Of a DNA stretch of 43,322 nt, positions 23,057 through 31,970 are shown one piece after another (position 1 is the first letter of the stretch; each line of letters begins with the position of its first letter). A program made the translations under genes and the position numbers. Source of the DNA: Candidatus Pacearchaeota archaeon (lineage in GTDB: Archaea; Nanobdellota; Nanobdellia; Pacearchaeales; GW2011-AR1). The notes under the pieces were generated by a model. That model worked only from the letters and a program-made list of their open reading frames with translations, did not search any database and was not told where the DNA came from. The stretch is from NCBI GenBank assembly GCA_016866935.1, contig VGKS01000003.1, forward strand, positions 1-43,322, in the 5' to 3' direction.

Positions 23057-23482
23057 TTACTTTTTCTTTGTTATGCTTGCAGCCAAGTCAATAACATACT
23101 TTCCATCTTCTAGTTTGTAAACGAGAGGGCGTTCCTTACTGAATAAATTAGGTATATCAAGAAGATATTTACCGGGACTTGTTACTTTAACTGTTTCAAG
23201 ATCTAAAATAACAGGAGCATCAATTTCTTCTATTCCAGTTATTTCACGAACATCTTCCTCAATACTCTTTTTATCTTCAGAAGTCAATTCAGCAAGAAGG
23301 TCAATAGGTTTGTCTGGTTGTGAAATTTGTTTTAATTCAGCTTCTTTAAGAGATTTTATCTTTTTATATTTCTCATCGCTAAGATAAAAGAAAAATCTAC
23401 TGTTGCATTTAGAACATCCCTCTAAAGTTTGTTTCGCTCCATCAGGATATATCTCGCTACAATGGATACATTGATTTGGCAT
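23057..23482 (-). CDS. oapC: Zinc-ribbon protein, OapC-like (DUF2072 type)
   Basis: The N-terminal zinc ribbon has C5-x2-C8 and C23-x2-C26. A charged linker and a C-terminal beta-rich part (VKVTSPGKYLLDIPNLFSKE, then PLVYKLEDGKYVIDLAASI) follow. This layout matches the archaeal zinc-ribbon family that neighbours a DUF2073 protein and an Era-like GTPase. The trio is named oapA-B-C in Haloferax because it lies beside a replication origin. The function is unknown. All three partners are present here in adjacent order. A TATA-like stretch lies 26 bases before the ATG. Confidence 0.8.
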   Translation of the reverse strand: MPNQCIHCSEIYPDGAKQTLEGCSKCNSRFFFYLSDEKYKKIKSLKEAELKQISQPDKPIDLLAELTSEDKKSIEEDVREITGIEEIDAPVILDLETVKVTSPGKYLLDIPNLFSKERPLVYKLEDGKYVIDLAASITKKK

Positions 23483-23502
23483 AAAATTCTATCAAGTTAA
23501 CA

Positions 23503-23512
23503 TTAATAAATA
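23503..23512 (-). promoter_or_regulatory. TATA-like box for oapC
   Basis: The TATTTATTAATG stretch on the minus strand is centred about 26 bases before the ATG at 23482. Confidence 0.45.
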
Positions 23513-23540
23513 TGATGTCGATAGTATTATTTCTTGATTG

Positions 23541-23933
23541 TCAAAAGAACACTTCAATCTTAGAAGGGTCTTTCTTTATCTCTTTAACCACATTTGCAGG
23601 ACCTATAACAGTCAATGATCCTGATTCGCCTGTTAATCCTCTAGCAATCCCTCTTCTCATTTTTAAGAAGAATCCCTCTTCTTTATTTGAGTCTACAACG
23701 GCAAGTTCAATCCCTTTGAAAGTCTTTATATGATCGACCATTGCCATTGTATCTTCAATAAGCCTTATCTCCTCTTCAGGCCTCAATCTACCCTGTAAAA
23801 TCACCACTCTATTTCCCAGGATTAAATTAAGTATCTTCTTGACTCTTTCAGTTATTGTAAGCTCTCTAATCTCAGAATAAGGCATAATATGTATGCTTAA
23901 CCCCTTTAATTTATTGTTCTTTTTCACCCTCAT
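23541..23933 (-). CDS. oapB: OapB-like protein (DUF2073 type)
   Basis: A 130-residue soluble protein containing IHIMPYSEIRELTITERVKK, LNLILGNRVVILQGRLRPEE and a C-terminal TGESGSLTVIGPANVVKEIK stretch. The pattern and the position between an Era-like GTPase and a zinc-ribbon protein fit archaeal DUF2073. A SepF-like reading was considered but the motifs fit less well. The glycine-bearing LTVIGP region may bind a ligand or partner. It probably has its own TATA-like box (about 23950-23960). Confidence 0.75.
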   Translation of the reverse strand: MRVKKNNKLKGLSIHIMPYSEIRELTITERVKKILNLILGNRVVILQGRLRPEEEIRLIEDTMAMVDHIKTFKGIELAVVDSNKEEGFFLKMRRGIARGLTGESGSLTVIGPANVVKEIKKDPSKIEVFF

Positions 23934-23962
23934 ATTAATTTTACTTTTTATTTAAATTTACC

Positions 23963-24586
23963 TCAAACTCTCTTCGTTAATTTGAAGAGAGCATCATAAA
24001 ATTCATTCATGTTAGTGGCTTTGCGTGCAGATATTCCTACAACAGGATACTCAGGGAATGCAGCCTCCATTTTCTTTACATTTGACTTTCTCAAATCTAT
24101 TTTATTTGCAACTACAAGAACAGGAATTTTTCTAGCAAGAAGATTCCCTATTATAGTCAAGTTTACCTGAGAATAAGGATTCTCAGATGAATCAAGAACG
24201 ATTACAACGGCATCCATATCATCAAGCCATTTAATCGCCTCAATTATTCCTTGAGTGGCTTCTTTTGCCCTTTTCTTTGCATCTTGTTTAGCAATTCCAT
24301 ATCCAAGAAAATCTTCATAATCTATTTTAGTAGCAATTCCAGGAGTATCAACAATCTTCAAAACCATTTTCTTTCCTTTGTGTTCTATTTCCACTTTTTC
24401 TTTAAATTGAACGTGTCTTGTCTCGTGAGGAACTTCGCTTACGCTTCCTAGTTCTTCTCCAGTCCAGTCCTTGCATAATAAATTAGCAAGACTTGTTTTC
24501 CCAGCGTTAGGAGGACCATAGAATCCTATCTTCAGGTTATCTTTCTTCTTAAAAACGCCAAATAATCTATATAATATCTTTAACAT
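23963..24586 (-). CDS. oapA: Era-like GTPase (OapA type)
   Basis: Small TRAFAC-class GTPase. G1 GPPNAGKT (24-31), G2 threonine T56 in HETRHV, G3 DTPG (80-83), G4 NKID (161-164) and G5 SARK (186-189) are all intact. A hydrophobic/basic N-terminus (MLKILYRLFGVFKKK) may be a membrane-touching helix. It lacks the KH domain of true Era. GAGGA lies 8 bases before the ATG. The protein leads the oapA-oapB-oapC set; in Haloferax these genes lie near an origin, but no Orc1/Cdc6 gene is in this window. Confidence 0.88.
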   Translation of the reverse strand: MLKILYRLFGVFKKKDNLKIGFYGPPNAGKTSLANLLCKDWTGEELGSVSEVPHETRHVQFKEKVEIEHKGKKMVLKIVDTPGIATKIDYEDFLGYGIAKQDAKKRAKEATQGIIEAIKWLDDMDAVVIVLDSSENPYSQVNLTIIGNLLARKIPVLVVANKIDLRKSNVKKMEAAFPEYPVVGISARKATNMNEFYDALFKLTKRV

Positions 24587-24665
24587 GTTTAATTTCCTCT
24601 TCCTATTGTGAGTGAAGACGAACAGCTGGAAATTATACTATCAAAAATATCAATTTTTTTCATGC

Positions 24666-27383
24666 TCATTGATAATAAGGTCTTTTAATAAATCTTGCGT
24701 CAACAGGTGCCTTTTGTCTGGTTTCTATTTGTTTAACTATTTCATTATGTTCTTTATGTGTAAATATAGGGATTTCAAGCATTCCCGCCCTCTTACCCTC
24801 TATTTTTTTAAATGCAAAGCCTATTCTTTCACTTGACCATTGTTGCTGTCTCAACTTTGCCTTAATATCTGAATCCGAAGAACCAGACTTTCTGGCATTG
24901 TATATGAAATTGATCAAATTGAATAAATCATTCGAGTTAGGAAATAGACTTCTCTGGTAATTACGTTTGTACCATTCCTGTAATACTATGTAACCTATAA
25001 TTGCTCCTATTGCAATTAATATCCATCCAAATATAGTGAACTTAAACCATTTTCTAGAACAATCCTCAGGGCACGAATCAGCAGTCTCCTCAGATTCGCA
25101 TATATTATTTATTTCACAAACTCCTGAAGGAGTCTCAATGTTTCCAAGTATGTTTAGAGACGGGGCGATATATGCTCCGAGAGTCTCCACATCAATATCT
25201 CCTTCTACAAAGAATTCAAATGTCTCTGATTTAGATGTATCAAGTAAAATATAATCTGTCCCAGAAGTAACAGATAATGGTTTATAATTTGTTCCATAAA
25301 CTCCTACATTCTCTACATCCTGTCCAAATATTAAATAAACATTCCCATTAACTGAATTAATAGGGTTTGTCTTTATTGTAAACAGCCCTCCTACCGGTTG
25401 TGTTCCGCTATTTCCTATTCTTTGTATTTTCTTGAAAGATATCTCTGCATTAAAATTATCATTCATCCAAGCAGATATTTGTTCTTTTAACCCACCATTT
25501 TGTAAATCCTTATTTTCAATTTCTTCTATATAAGATGGATTAATATTTTCATATCCTAAACCCAAGGGCAAGTTATCTCCTGAAACTGTAGAAGAAACAT
25601 ATGCAGGTACATCTAATTCAATTAAATCAAGCATTATATTTTGATATTCTTCTTCTAAACTAGCATTCCTGAAGTTAAGTTCAATAGTATTCAGTTCAGA
25701 AGTCATATTATTTAATCTAACTATGCTTTGTATCTTTGGCACTGCCCATGAAGGATAAGAATTTATTTGACCAGTAATATTTGTTAGCCTTTTTCTATAT
25801 TCTATTATCGTCAAATTAGCTATTACTTTTGGATTTCCTACAATGACCGTAAATGTTCTAGTAACTTGAGTATTATTAGCTATTGCAGTAACATTAACTG
25901 TAAATGAAGTCCCATTTTTTGTGAAAGCGTGATCTATGGACGTTCCGTTGACTGTCTGAACAGGAGTTCCATCTCCAAAGTTCCATATTGTTCTTATTAT
26001 TATAGTAGCAGAAGTAGCGTTGAATCTAACATTCTGTCCGAATGCAACAGATTTGGGATTTATGTCAAAAGCAAAACTTCTTCGTATGTTTATAGGCTTT
26101 GTAAGGAAGCTGTTCCCGTCTAAATAGAGCTTGAAACTATTCTCATTACTTGCTATTGGTATTACAAAATTTGCCTTTGATATATCAAGGCTTAAATTAT
26201 TAGAAGTTATTCTTGTAGATTGATAGTCTAATTCATTTATCTCCTCTATTGGCGCGAGTACAGCTCCAAAGCTTTCATACTTTAATTCAGGCTCATTAAA
26301 TAGAACTGTTTGACTTACCCCAAATATCTTGATTGGTACAAAACAATCACTCTCACAATTTCCATCGTATAAGTTTTGAACATATTGATCTATAATTTGA
26401 GTAATATTCCTATTGAAAGCTTTTTTGTAAGTGCTTACATTAATAACAATATTTGGAGAAGCAGCATATTTCTCAGTTTCAGCAAATATATCAAAGTCGC
26501 TATTCAAAGAGTTAAATCCTTGAGCAGTCCCACATGTAGGGGAAATAGTTTCCTGACCAATTTGATATCCATTATTTATGCTTGTAGACACACAAACATA
26601 ATATTCGCGAGTCTCATAAGAGGAGTAATTAATTTTACAACTTATTTCTTGAGTTTGTTGTTGAGGAGAATGTTGAGGTAATTTACAAGATCCTAGAAGA
26701 TTATTTGTATTTCCATCATATAATTTCATTGTAAGATTAGACTCACCATTTCCTTGTTTTATTTGAGCTCCAACGATGAATCCAGGAGCTTGAGGTATAC
26801 TTATCTTTTCACAATATTCTCTTCCTGTAACTATAGTCGCAAGTAATATGTTTGATTGAGCATAGCACCCAGTGTGTCTTATTCCACAACTCTCCCCATT
26901 TCCTTTACTCGCTGTAAGTATATTCTCTCCATCAGAAAGCAAGTCGACATAAAGGCTTGGGGTACAACTAGAAGGAGCATTAGAACTTATTCTAAGCTTA
27001 GCATCTTTAACTTTAATTCCAGAGCCTTCTATTTTGAATCCAGCATAATCAACTTCTCCAGAGTCAACTTGAATTTGTTGAACAACGCCTGAAGAAGAAT
27101 AATCATTCAAGCAACCATTAGTAGAACAGTTATATTCTATTCCTTCAATTAACCCTGTCTGATTTTCTATAAGTTCTAAAAGGGTTAAATTACCAGGAAA
27201 ATTACTTGTAACTTTAACATCTCCAGGTTCATTGCTAAATCTTAGGTTAATTTTTCCACTTATTTTTTCACCATCTGAATAGTTTGTAGCAATAGTGTTA
27301 TGTAAGTGGTTTACACTAGCAAAAACAGTAATAATTCCAAAAATAATAAAAACAAAAATCGCAATAATTAACTTACTTTTCAT
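24666..27383 (-). CDS. Large secreted surface protein with PKD domain and C-terminal anchor
   Basis: Start chosen at 27383, where MKSKLIIAIFVFIIFGIITV gives a signal peptide; the longer frame would bury it. The ATG overlaps the upstream gene by 11 bases. The ectodomain (about 25-780) is rich in Asn-X-Ser/Thr sites and cysteines. It has a PKD-like domain around WNFGDGTP (about 466-473) and a short CPEDC-containing stretch before the membrane. A helix at about 785-805 is followed by a cytoplasmic tail of about 100 residues with a UBA-like helical module (SDSDIKAKLRQQQWSSERI). It probably works with the overlapping upstream surface protein. Confidence 0.82.
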   Translation of the reverse strand: MKSKLIIAIFVFIIFGIITVFASVNHLHNTIATNYSDGEKISGKINLRFSNEPGDVKVTSNFPGNLTLLELIENQTGLIEGIEYNCSTNGCLNDYSSSGVVQQIQVDSGEVDYAGFKIEGSGIKVKDAKLRISSNAPSSCTPSLYVDLLSDGENILTASKGNGESCGIRHTGCYAQSNILLATIVTGREYCEKISIPQAPGFIVGAQIKQGNGESNLTMKLYDGNTNNLLGSCKLPQHSPQQQTQEISCKINYSSYETREYYVCVSTSINNGYQIGQETISPTCGTAQGFNSLNSDFDIFAETEKYAASPNIVINVSTYKKAFNRNITQIIDQYVQNLYDGNCESDCFVPIKIFGVSQTVLFNEPELKYESFGAVLAPIEEINELDYQSTRITSNNLSLDISKANFVIPIASNENSFKLYLDGNSFLTKPINIRRSFAFDINPKSVAFGQNVRFNATSATIIIRTIWNFGDGTPVQTVNGTSIDHAFTKNGTSFTVNVTAIANNTQVTRTFTVIVGNPKVIANLTIIEYRKRLTNITGQINSYPSWAVPKIQSIVRLNNMTSELNTIELNFRNASLEEEYQNIMLDLIELDVPAYVSSTVSGDNLPLGLGYENINPSYIEEIENKDLQNGGLKEQISAWMNDNFNAEISFKKIQRIGNSGTQPVGGLFTIKTNPINSVNGNVYLIFGQDVENVGVYGTNYKPLSVTSGTDYILLDTSKSETFEFFVEGDIDVETLGAYIAPSLNILGNIETPSGVCEINNICESEETADSCPEDCSRKWFKFTIFGWILIAIGAIIGYIVLQEWYKRNYQRSLFPNSNDLFNLINFIYNARKSGSSDSDIKAKLRQQQWSSERIGFAFKKIEGKRAGMLEIPIFTHKEHNEIVKQIETRQKAPVDARFIKRPYYQ

Positions 27384-29637
27384 TTCTCGCAAGTTCCTTT
27401 CTGAAATTGAAGATAAGGTATATAGCTCCAATAAGCAGAACAGAAAGTAAGAATTCTCTTAATGTAAAGAATCCAAGCTCAAAGCTTAATGAACCACAGA
27501 GAACAGTTACGGGATCTCTAACACAAGAAGGTCCCCCGGTAGATACATATGTTATTGTCTTTTTTCCTCCAGTACAAGCACTTACAGTAGTAGTGTAAGA
27601 ACAAGAACTAACGATTACTGCTGTAGGCCCAGAGCTACATGCTCCAGTAGTAGAAGAATTAGCATATGTAGTTATATTTAATCCACAGGAATTAGTCGTA
27701 TTTGACCACTGACATTTCAATTCTGTACATGCAGGAGGAATTTCTCCGTAAGACGCTTGAGGTATTGCAGGATTCTGATTTCCATTACATGCAGTCTGAT
27801 TTGTAAAGTCATTACAATCAATTATAGGTCCTCCAGGAGGTATTTGACATGAATATAATGGGTTAGTAGCAGAAGTTCCAGCCATGCATCTAAGTCCTGT
27901 AGGGCAACAATCATCAGCAGTTAATGCAATTTCATCCCCACCCTTACATTTACCATTAGGTTCATTTGTAGAGTTACTCTCCAATTCGGATGAATAATAA
28001 GTATTTCCATTATTCAAACATCTTCCTAAAGTGAAACTTCTTTCAAATTGCGCACTTGCCCCACTAGTGTGTTTAACATTTACTATTATTTTCTTATCTC
28101 TTAATGAATTAGATAAATCATCGTATTGTACTAATCCAGAATATATTCCATTTCCAGTTTCATATTGTGCCCACTCATTAGTCCAATCACTATCCATAAA
28201 TGTCCAGTTAAAGAACAAACTTGAGTAACTTACGATAGGTTGGGCTGTAATAGATATAGGTCCTCCACCCGATCCGCAAGACATAAGGGAGTTTTCAGTC
28301 TGATTAGGGCAGTTTCCTCCAAGACATTCTAAAGTACAAGCAGTTGAAGAATTAACCACAAAACTATCAGAAGCGCTAAATGAAATCTCGTTAGGAAAGT
28401 AAGGCCCTAAAGCCGGAGGGCTTTTATAAACAATTTCATTAAAAGATGGCTTATTAATATAAGCTAAGGTGTATGGACTTGCAATAACTAAAATCTGACT
28501 CTCATTTATATCAAAATTCCCTAAAGGATCAGTACATTTCAATTTTACATTTACCTGTCCAGCCTGAGTGAATGTATAGTTGAATGTAGTTTCAGTTCTA
28601 GTAAAAGCTTGTCCATTTTGTGGAGTAATTGTCCATTCTGTCTGGGGTGGTCCAATCTGGCTAGTACAACCGGAAGTAAAGTTTACTTCTGTATCTGCAT
28701 AATAAACTCCTCTATGTTTAGGTGCAGAAATAACCGCATTAGGAGGGTCAAATGAACATAATGAAGCATTATTTTCATAAATTATTGGGTAAGATGTTTC
28801 AGTATCTCCAGGTATCCTAACCTCAAAAATAAGTTCCAAGTTATTTCCGGCCTCAAATCCAAGAGCTGATTGTAAAGCTGCTTGAACACCAGTATCATTT
28901 AATGGCAAAACTATCTGAGCAACATTATTTTGAACATAGCCAGTCCGATTTGCAATAGGGTCGCGTGTTAGGAGATCCAAATCATAAAACTCAAAAATAA
29001 GAGGAGTTCCATCAGCAATGTTATTTGTCTGTACTCTTGCAATTACATGGTTATTTCTACATACCCTCGCATTAGGGTCAATTTGGGTCCCATCATAATA
29101 TCTCCATGTAGAATTAGAAATAGATGGTGGGGGAGCTAAACAACATATTTTAGAGTTGCCTGCTCCAGTATATTGGTTAGCAGTAGCATTCTCAATATGA
29201 GCATTATTATTAGCAGATAATGAAACAACTTCTTTATAATTTGTAGAACAGTTATTATTTCCAGGAACTGCTGTACAAACTAAATCTCCATAACAAACAT
29301 CTATATCGTAAAGCGTACCTGCTGTAAAACTAGGTGCTTGAGCATGAGCATTTGTATTTGCCCATAATCTCAAAACTCTATTGCTTCCAGAAACAGAACA
29401 TATACGCAAATTTGCAGGAGTCACAGACCCAGCATAAGTGTTTCCAAAAATATCGCTGTAGTAAATATTTGTATATCCAGAAGTATTTTGAGAATAAATT
29501 TCCCCATGAGCATTAGTGTTTCCAGAAATTCTTAGAATTATATCTTGCGGGCTATACCGCGTTATTTGTGCAGAAACAATTCCTAAAAATAGCATCGAGA
29601 ATAATCCGAATAGTAATAATTTCATACCTCTCTTCAT
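27373..29637 (-). CDS. Large secreted cysteine-rich surface protein
   Basis: The signal peptide MKRGMKLLLFGLFSMLFLGI is followed by VSA, a good cleavage site. A long ectodomain has many Asn-X-Ser/Thr sites and many cysteines (for instance CTLECLGGNCPNQ, then CCPTGLRCMAG). One C-terminal helix (FFTLREFLLSVLLIGAIYLI) has a short basic tail. A PKD/Ig-like beta pattern (APKHRGVYYADTEVNFTSGC) lies near 300-380. At 754 residues no enzyme motif is visible, so a structural or adhesive surface role is likely. A TATA box lies 26 bases upstream; it is translationally coupled to the following 905-aa protein. Confidence 0.8.
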   Translation of the reverse strand: MKRGMKLLLFGLFSMLFLGIVSAQITRYSPQDIILRISGNTNAHGEIYSQNTSGYTNIYYSDIFGNTYAGSVTPANLRICSVSGSNRVLRLWANTNAHAQAPSFTAGTLYDIDVCYGDLVCTAVPGNNNCSTNYKEVVSLSANNNAHIENATANQYTGAGNSKICCLAPPPSISNSTWRYYDGTQIDPNARVCRNNHVIARVQTNNIADGTPLIFEFYDLDLLTRDPIANRTGYVQNNVAQIVLPLNDTGVQAALQSALGFEAGNNLELIFEVRIPGDTETSYPIIYENNASLCSFDPPNAVISAPKHRGVYYADTEVNFTSGCTSQIGPPQTEWTITPQNGQAFTRTETTFNYTFTQAGQVNVKLKCTDPLGNFDINESQILVIASPYTLAYINKPSFNEIVYKSPPALGPYFPNEISFSASDSFVVNSSTACTLECLGGNCPNQTENSLMSCGSGGGPISITAQPIVSYSSLFFNWTFMDSDWTNEWAQYETGNGIYSGLVQYDDLSNSLRDKKIIVNVKHTSGASAQFERSFTLGRCLNNGNTYYSSELESNSTNEPNGKCKGGDEIALTADDCCPTGLRCMAGTSATNPLYSCQIPPGGPIIDCNDFTNQTACNGNQNPAIPQASYGEIPPACTELKCQWSNTTNSCGLNITTYANSSTTGACSSGPTAVIVSSCSYTTTVSACTGGKKTITYVSTGGPSCVRDPVTVLCGSLSFELGFFTLREFLLSVLLIGAIYLIFNFRKELARNEK

Positions 29638-29658
29638 ACTAAAGGATAATGTCGCACG

Positions 29659-29666
29659 TTTATAAA
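29659..29666 (-). promoter_or_regulatory. TATA box for the surface-protein operon
   Basis: TTTATAAA centred about 26 bases before the ATG at 29637. Confidence 0.6.
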
Positions 29667-29673
29667 GATTATC

Positions 29674-29683
29674 AAAAAAAAAA
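29674..29683 (-). terminator. Oligo-T terminator after rtcB
   Basis: A run of ten T on the minus strand follows the rtcB stop directly. T-runs are the archaeal intrinsic termination signal. It also lies just upstream of the TATA box of the next operon. Confidence 0.6.
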
Positions 29684-31120
29684 TTACCCCTTAACTACCC
29701 CAAGTGGTTTGAGTTTTGCAACCATCTTTCCTATTCCAAGTTCATGAGAAACTCTTACAACCTCTTCAACATCCTTATATGCCTTAGGAGCTTCATCAAC
29801 TGCTCCAGAAAGACTTCCAGATTCCAAAACAATATCTTTTTTATCTAGCTCATTTTTCAATTCTTTAGAGCTAATAGTCTTGCTGGCTTCACTTCTGGAC
29901 ATTATTCTTCCAGCTCCATGAGCCGTGCTCCCCAAACTTAATTCTTGAGCCTTCTTTGTTCCAACTAAAACATAAGAACTTGTTCCCATACTTCCAGGGA
30001 TAAATATAGGAGTTCCAATAGAACGATACTTTACGGGAATTTCTTCGCTTTCAGGTCCAAATGATCTTGTAGCTCCTTTTCTATGTACAAGAACCTCAAT
30101 TTTTTTCCCATTTACGCTATGTTTCTCAAATTTAGCAATATTGTGGGCAATATCATAAACAAGTTTAAGCTCAGATTTAGGAAAGAACTTTTTGAATGAT
30201 TCTCTCAATTTACACATTATAATATGCCTATTAGTAAATCCAAAGTTTGCGGCTCCAGCCATAGCACTCAAGTAATCTTTTCCAAGGGAAGAGTCAATAG
30301 GAGCATAAGCCAGCTCTCTATCAGGTAAATGTTTGTAACCGTATTCATCTTCCATTTTTTTTATGTAATCTGAAGCAACCTGATGTCCTATACCTCTGCT
30401 TCCAGAATGAATCATTATAGCGACTTTCCCTTTTTCTATTCCAAGTAATTTAGCAGCGCTCTCATCATAAATCTCCTCAACTTCTTGAACTTCTAAAAAA
30501 TGATTTCCGGCTCCAAGAGTGCCTAATTGATTCATTCCTCTTCCTAGTGCTTTCTGGCTTATTTTCTTATAATCTGCTCCAGATATCTTACCTTCATTTT
30601 CACAAAATAATCTATCTTCTTCATTTCCATATCCTTTTGAAATTGCCCAGCTAATGCCCTCTTTAATAATATTAGAGATTTCTTTATATTCAATTTTAAA
30701 CTCGCTTTTCTTTCCAACTCCAGAAGGAACACTTTTGTATATTTCCTTCATCAAAACATTTCTTTTCAACATGAATTCTTTCTTTGTCAAATTAGTAGAT
30801 AATAGTCTAACTCCGCAGTTGATATCATAACCAACAGCTCCAGGAGAGATAATTCCTTTCTTTATATCAAATGCAGCTACGCCTCCAACACACATCCCAT
30901 AACCTTGATGTGCATCAGACATAGCAAGAGAGTATCCCACTATTCCAGGCAACTTGGCTACATTTTTTACCTGTTCAAAAGTAAAATCATTCTTTATTTT
31001 CTCTAATAAAGCTTCAGAAGCAAAAATTCTTCCAGGAACATTCATTCCATTTTCTTTAGGGATTTCCCATGTAAAATCGTTTATTTTTTTAAGGTTAACA
31101 ATTTTTTCTTTCATTTTCAT
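29684..31120 (-). CDS. rtcB: RNA-splicing ligase RtcB
   Basis: Joins RNA ends with 2',3'-cyclic phosphate or 3'-phosphate to 5'-OH using GTP and Mn, in tRNA splicing. Motifs: SDAHQGYG (68-75), AVGYDINCGVRLL (95-107, metal Asp and Cys), GAGNHFLEVQ, HSGSRGIGHQV and GSMGTSSYVLVG. The guanylylated histidine is H401 in STAHGAGR. 478 residues without an intein. Its own TATA box (31141-31150) separates it from the archease gene 35 bases upstream. Confidence 0.97.
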   Translation of the reverse strand: MKMKEKIVNLKKINDFTWEIPKENGMNVPGRIFASEALLEKIKNDFTFEQVKNVAKLPGIVGYSLAMSDAHQGYGMCVGGVAAFDIKKGIISPGAVGYDINCGVRLLSTNLTKKEFMLKRNVLMKEIYKSVPSGVGKKSEFKIEYKEISNIIKEGISWAISKGYGNEEDRLFCENEGKISGADYKKISQKALGRGMNQLGTLGAGNHFLEVQEVEEIYDESAAKLLGIEKGKVAIMIHSGSRGIGHQVASDYIKKMEDEYGYKHLPDRELAYAPIDSSLGKDYLSAMAGAANFGFTNRHIIMCKLRESFKKFFPKSELKLVYDIAHNIAKFEKHSVNGKKIEVLVHRKGATRSFGPESEEIPVKYRSIGTPIFIPGSMGTSSYVLVGTKKAQELSLGSTAHGAGRIMSRSEASKTISSKELKNELDKKDIVLESGSLSGAVDEAPKAYKDVEEVVRVSHELGIGKMVAKLKPLGVVKG

Positions 31121-31140
31121 TATTCTATGATAAGACCATC

Positions 31141-31150
31141 ATTTTTAAAC
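31141..31150 (-). promoter_or_regulatory. rtcB: TATA box for rtcB
   Basis: Minus-strand GTTTAAAAAT centred about 26 bases before the ATG at 31120. Confidence 0.55.
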
Positions 31151-31155
31151 AGTAG

Positions 31156-31569
31156 TCATACATCTAAAACGACCTGACATTCCCATTTTTTACCCTTATT
31201 TTTTACATACATCTCCGCGTATGTTGGGGCCTTAATAGCATCCAAATCCTTGTAATTTGTAGAATCATCTCCATAAACTATTCCTTTTAGTTTTCCATCT
31301 TCAATCTCTAATTCCGCCTTAGATACAATAAATCCCTCAGCGTCAAAGAGGTAAATTAGTTCATCAATAAAACTATAAAGAAGAGATTCATAGTCATTTC
31401 CAGAAACACTAATCTCCTTTTTTATCAAAGATTTTATTTTCTTTCCTCTTGAGAGTACAGAAGAAATAGCAAGAGCACAATTCTCAAACATTCCTTTAAC
31501 ACTAGAAGAATAAGCCCTAAACTTTAAATCTCCAGTATGTTTCAAAAACTCGTATTTTTTGACCATCAT
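31156..31569 (-). CDS. Archease (RtcB activator)
   Basis: Small protein that speeds guanylylation and multiple turnover of RtcB. The N-terminal KHTGDLKFRAYSSSVKGMFE corresponds to the HTAD...A.G...FE motif, with metal-site residues H11 and D14. YESLLYSFIDELIYLFDAEG and the terminal KWECQVVLDV are also family marks. 137 residues is normal. Its ATG overlaps the upstream pilin-like gene by four bases (ATGA), so it is read from the pilin-like operon rather than with rtcB. Confidence 0.92.
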   Translation of the reverse strand: MMVKKYEFLKHTGDLKFRAYSSSVKGMFENCALAISSVLSRGKKIKSLIKKEISVSGNDYESLLYSFIDELIYLFDAEGFIVSKAELEIEDGKLKGIVYGDDSTNYKDLDAIKAPTYAEMYVKNKGKKWECQVVLDV

Positions 31570-31970
31570 TCTTCAATCCACAGGAACAATCTTAATTTAA
31601 CAGGTTGGAAATTTGTTCTGTTAGTGCTTATTATTCTCTCAGCCGAATAAACATCTCCGACATAAGACCCTTGTCCGCAAGCGCTAGTTATTACGCATGC
31701 TCGCAGTTCAAATGTTATATAATCAGGCAATCTAGAGTCAATAAAGGTTAGGGTATTTCTCATAGCCCTAGCATTTATTTGGTTAGCAACAATCTCATCT
31801 CTCAAGCTTTCTATTGTGCTTATTTCTGACAAAATATCTCTAGCATTTTCAGATAAGTCTTGAGTTTCTTGAGACGGTAAGCTCTGTCTGTAAGATATAA
31901 GCAATATAGCCGAAATAATAGTTATTGCAATAAGTAACTCTATTATTGTGGCAATTCCCTTTCTCACCAT
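31566..31970 (-). CDS. Pilin-like membrane protein (class III signal peptide type)
   Basis: The N-terminus MVRKGIATIIELLIAITIIS has the short basic leader, glycine and hydrophobic helix of archaeal type IV pilin-like proteins, with a glutamate inside the helix. Cleavage after RKG is likely. The rest (about 105 residues) is an extracellular domain with two cysteines (ACVITSAC). It overlaps the next upstream pilin-like gene by 7 bases and archease by 4 bases. A minor pilin or a pseudopilin; the partner assembly genes are at 35.5-39.4 kb. Confidence 0.72.
   Translation of the reverse strand: MVRKGIATIIELLIAITIISAILLISYRQSLPSQETQDLSENARDILSEISTIESLRDEIVANQINARAMRNTLTFIDSRLPDYITFELRACVITSACGQGSYVGDVYSAERIISTNRTNFQPVKLRLFLWIEE

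Noticed and set aside
23541-23933. SepF-like cell division protein
   Set aside because: Superficially similar size, but motifs and the flanking GTPase and zinc-ribbon genes fit DUF2073 better.
24589-24663. 24-codon frame just before the Era-like GTPase gene
   Set aside because: Too short, Ser-rich low-complexity product, no promoter of its own; could be a leader peptide but nothing supports it.
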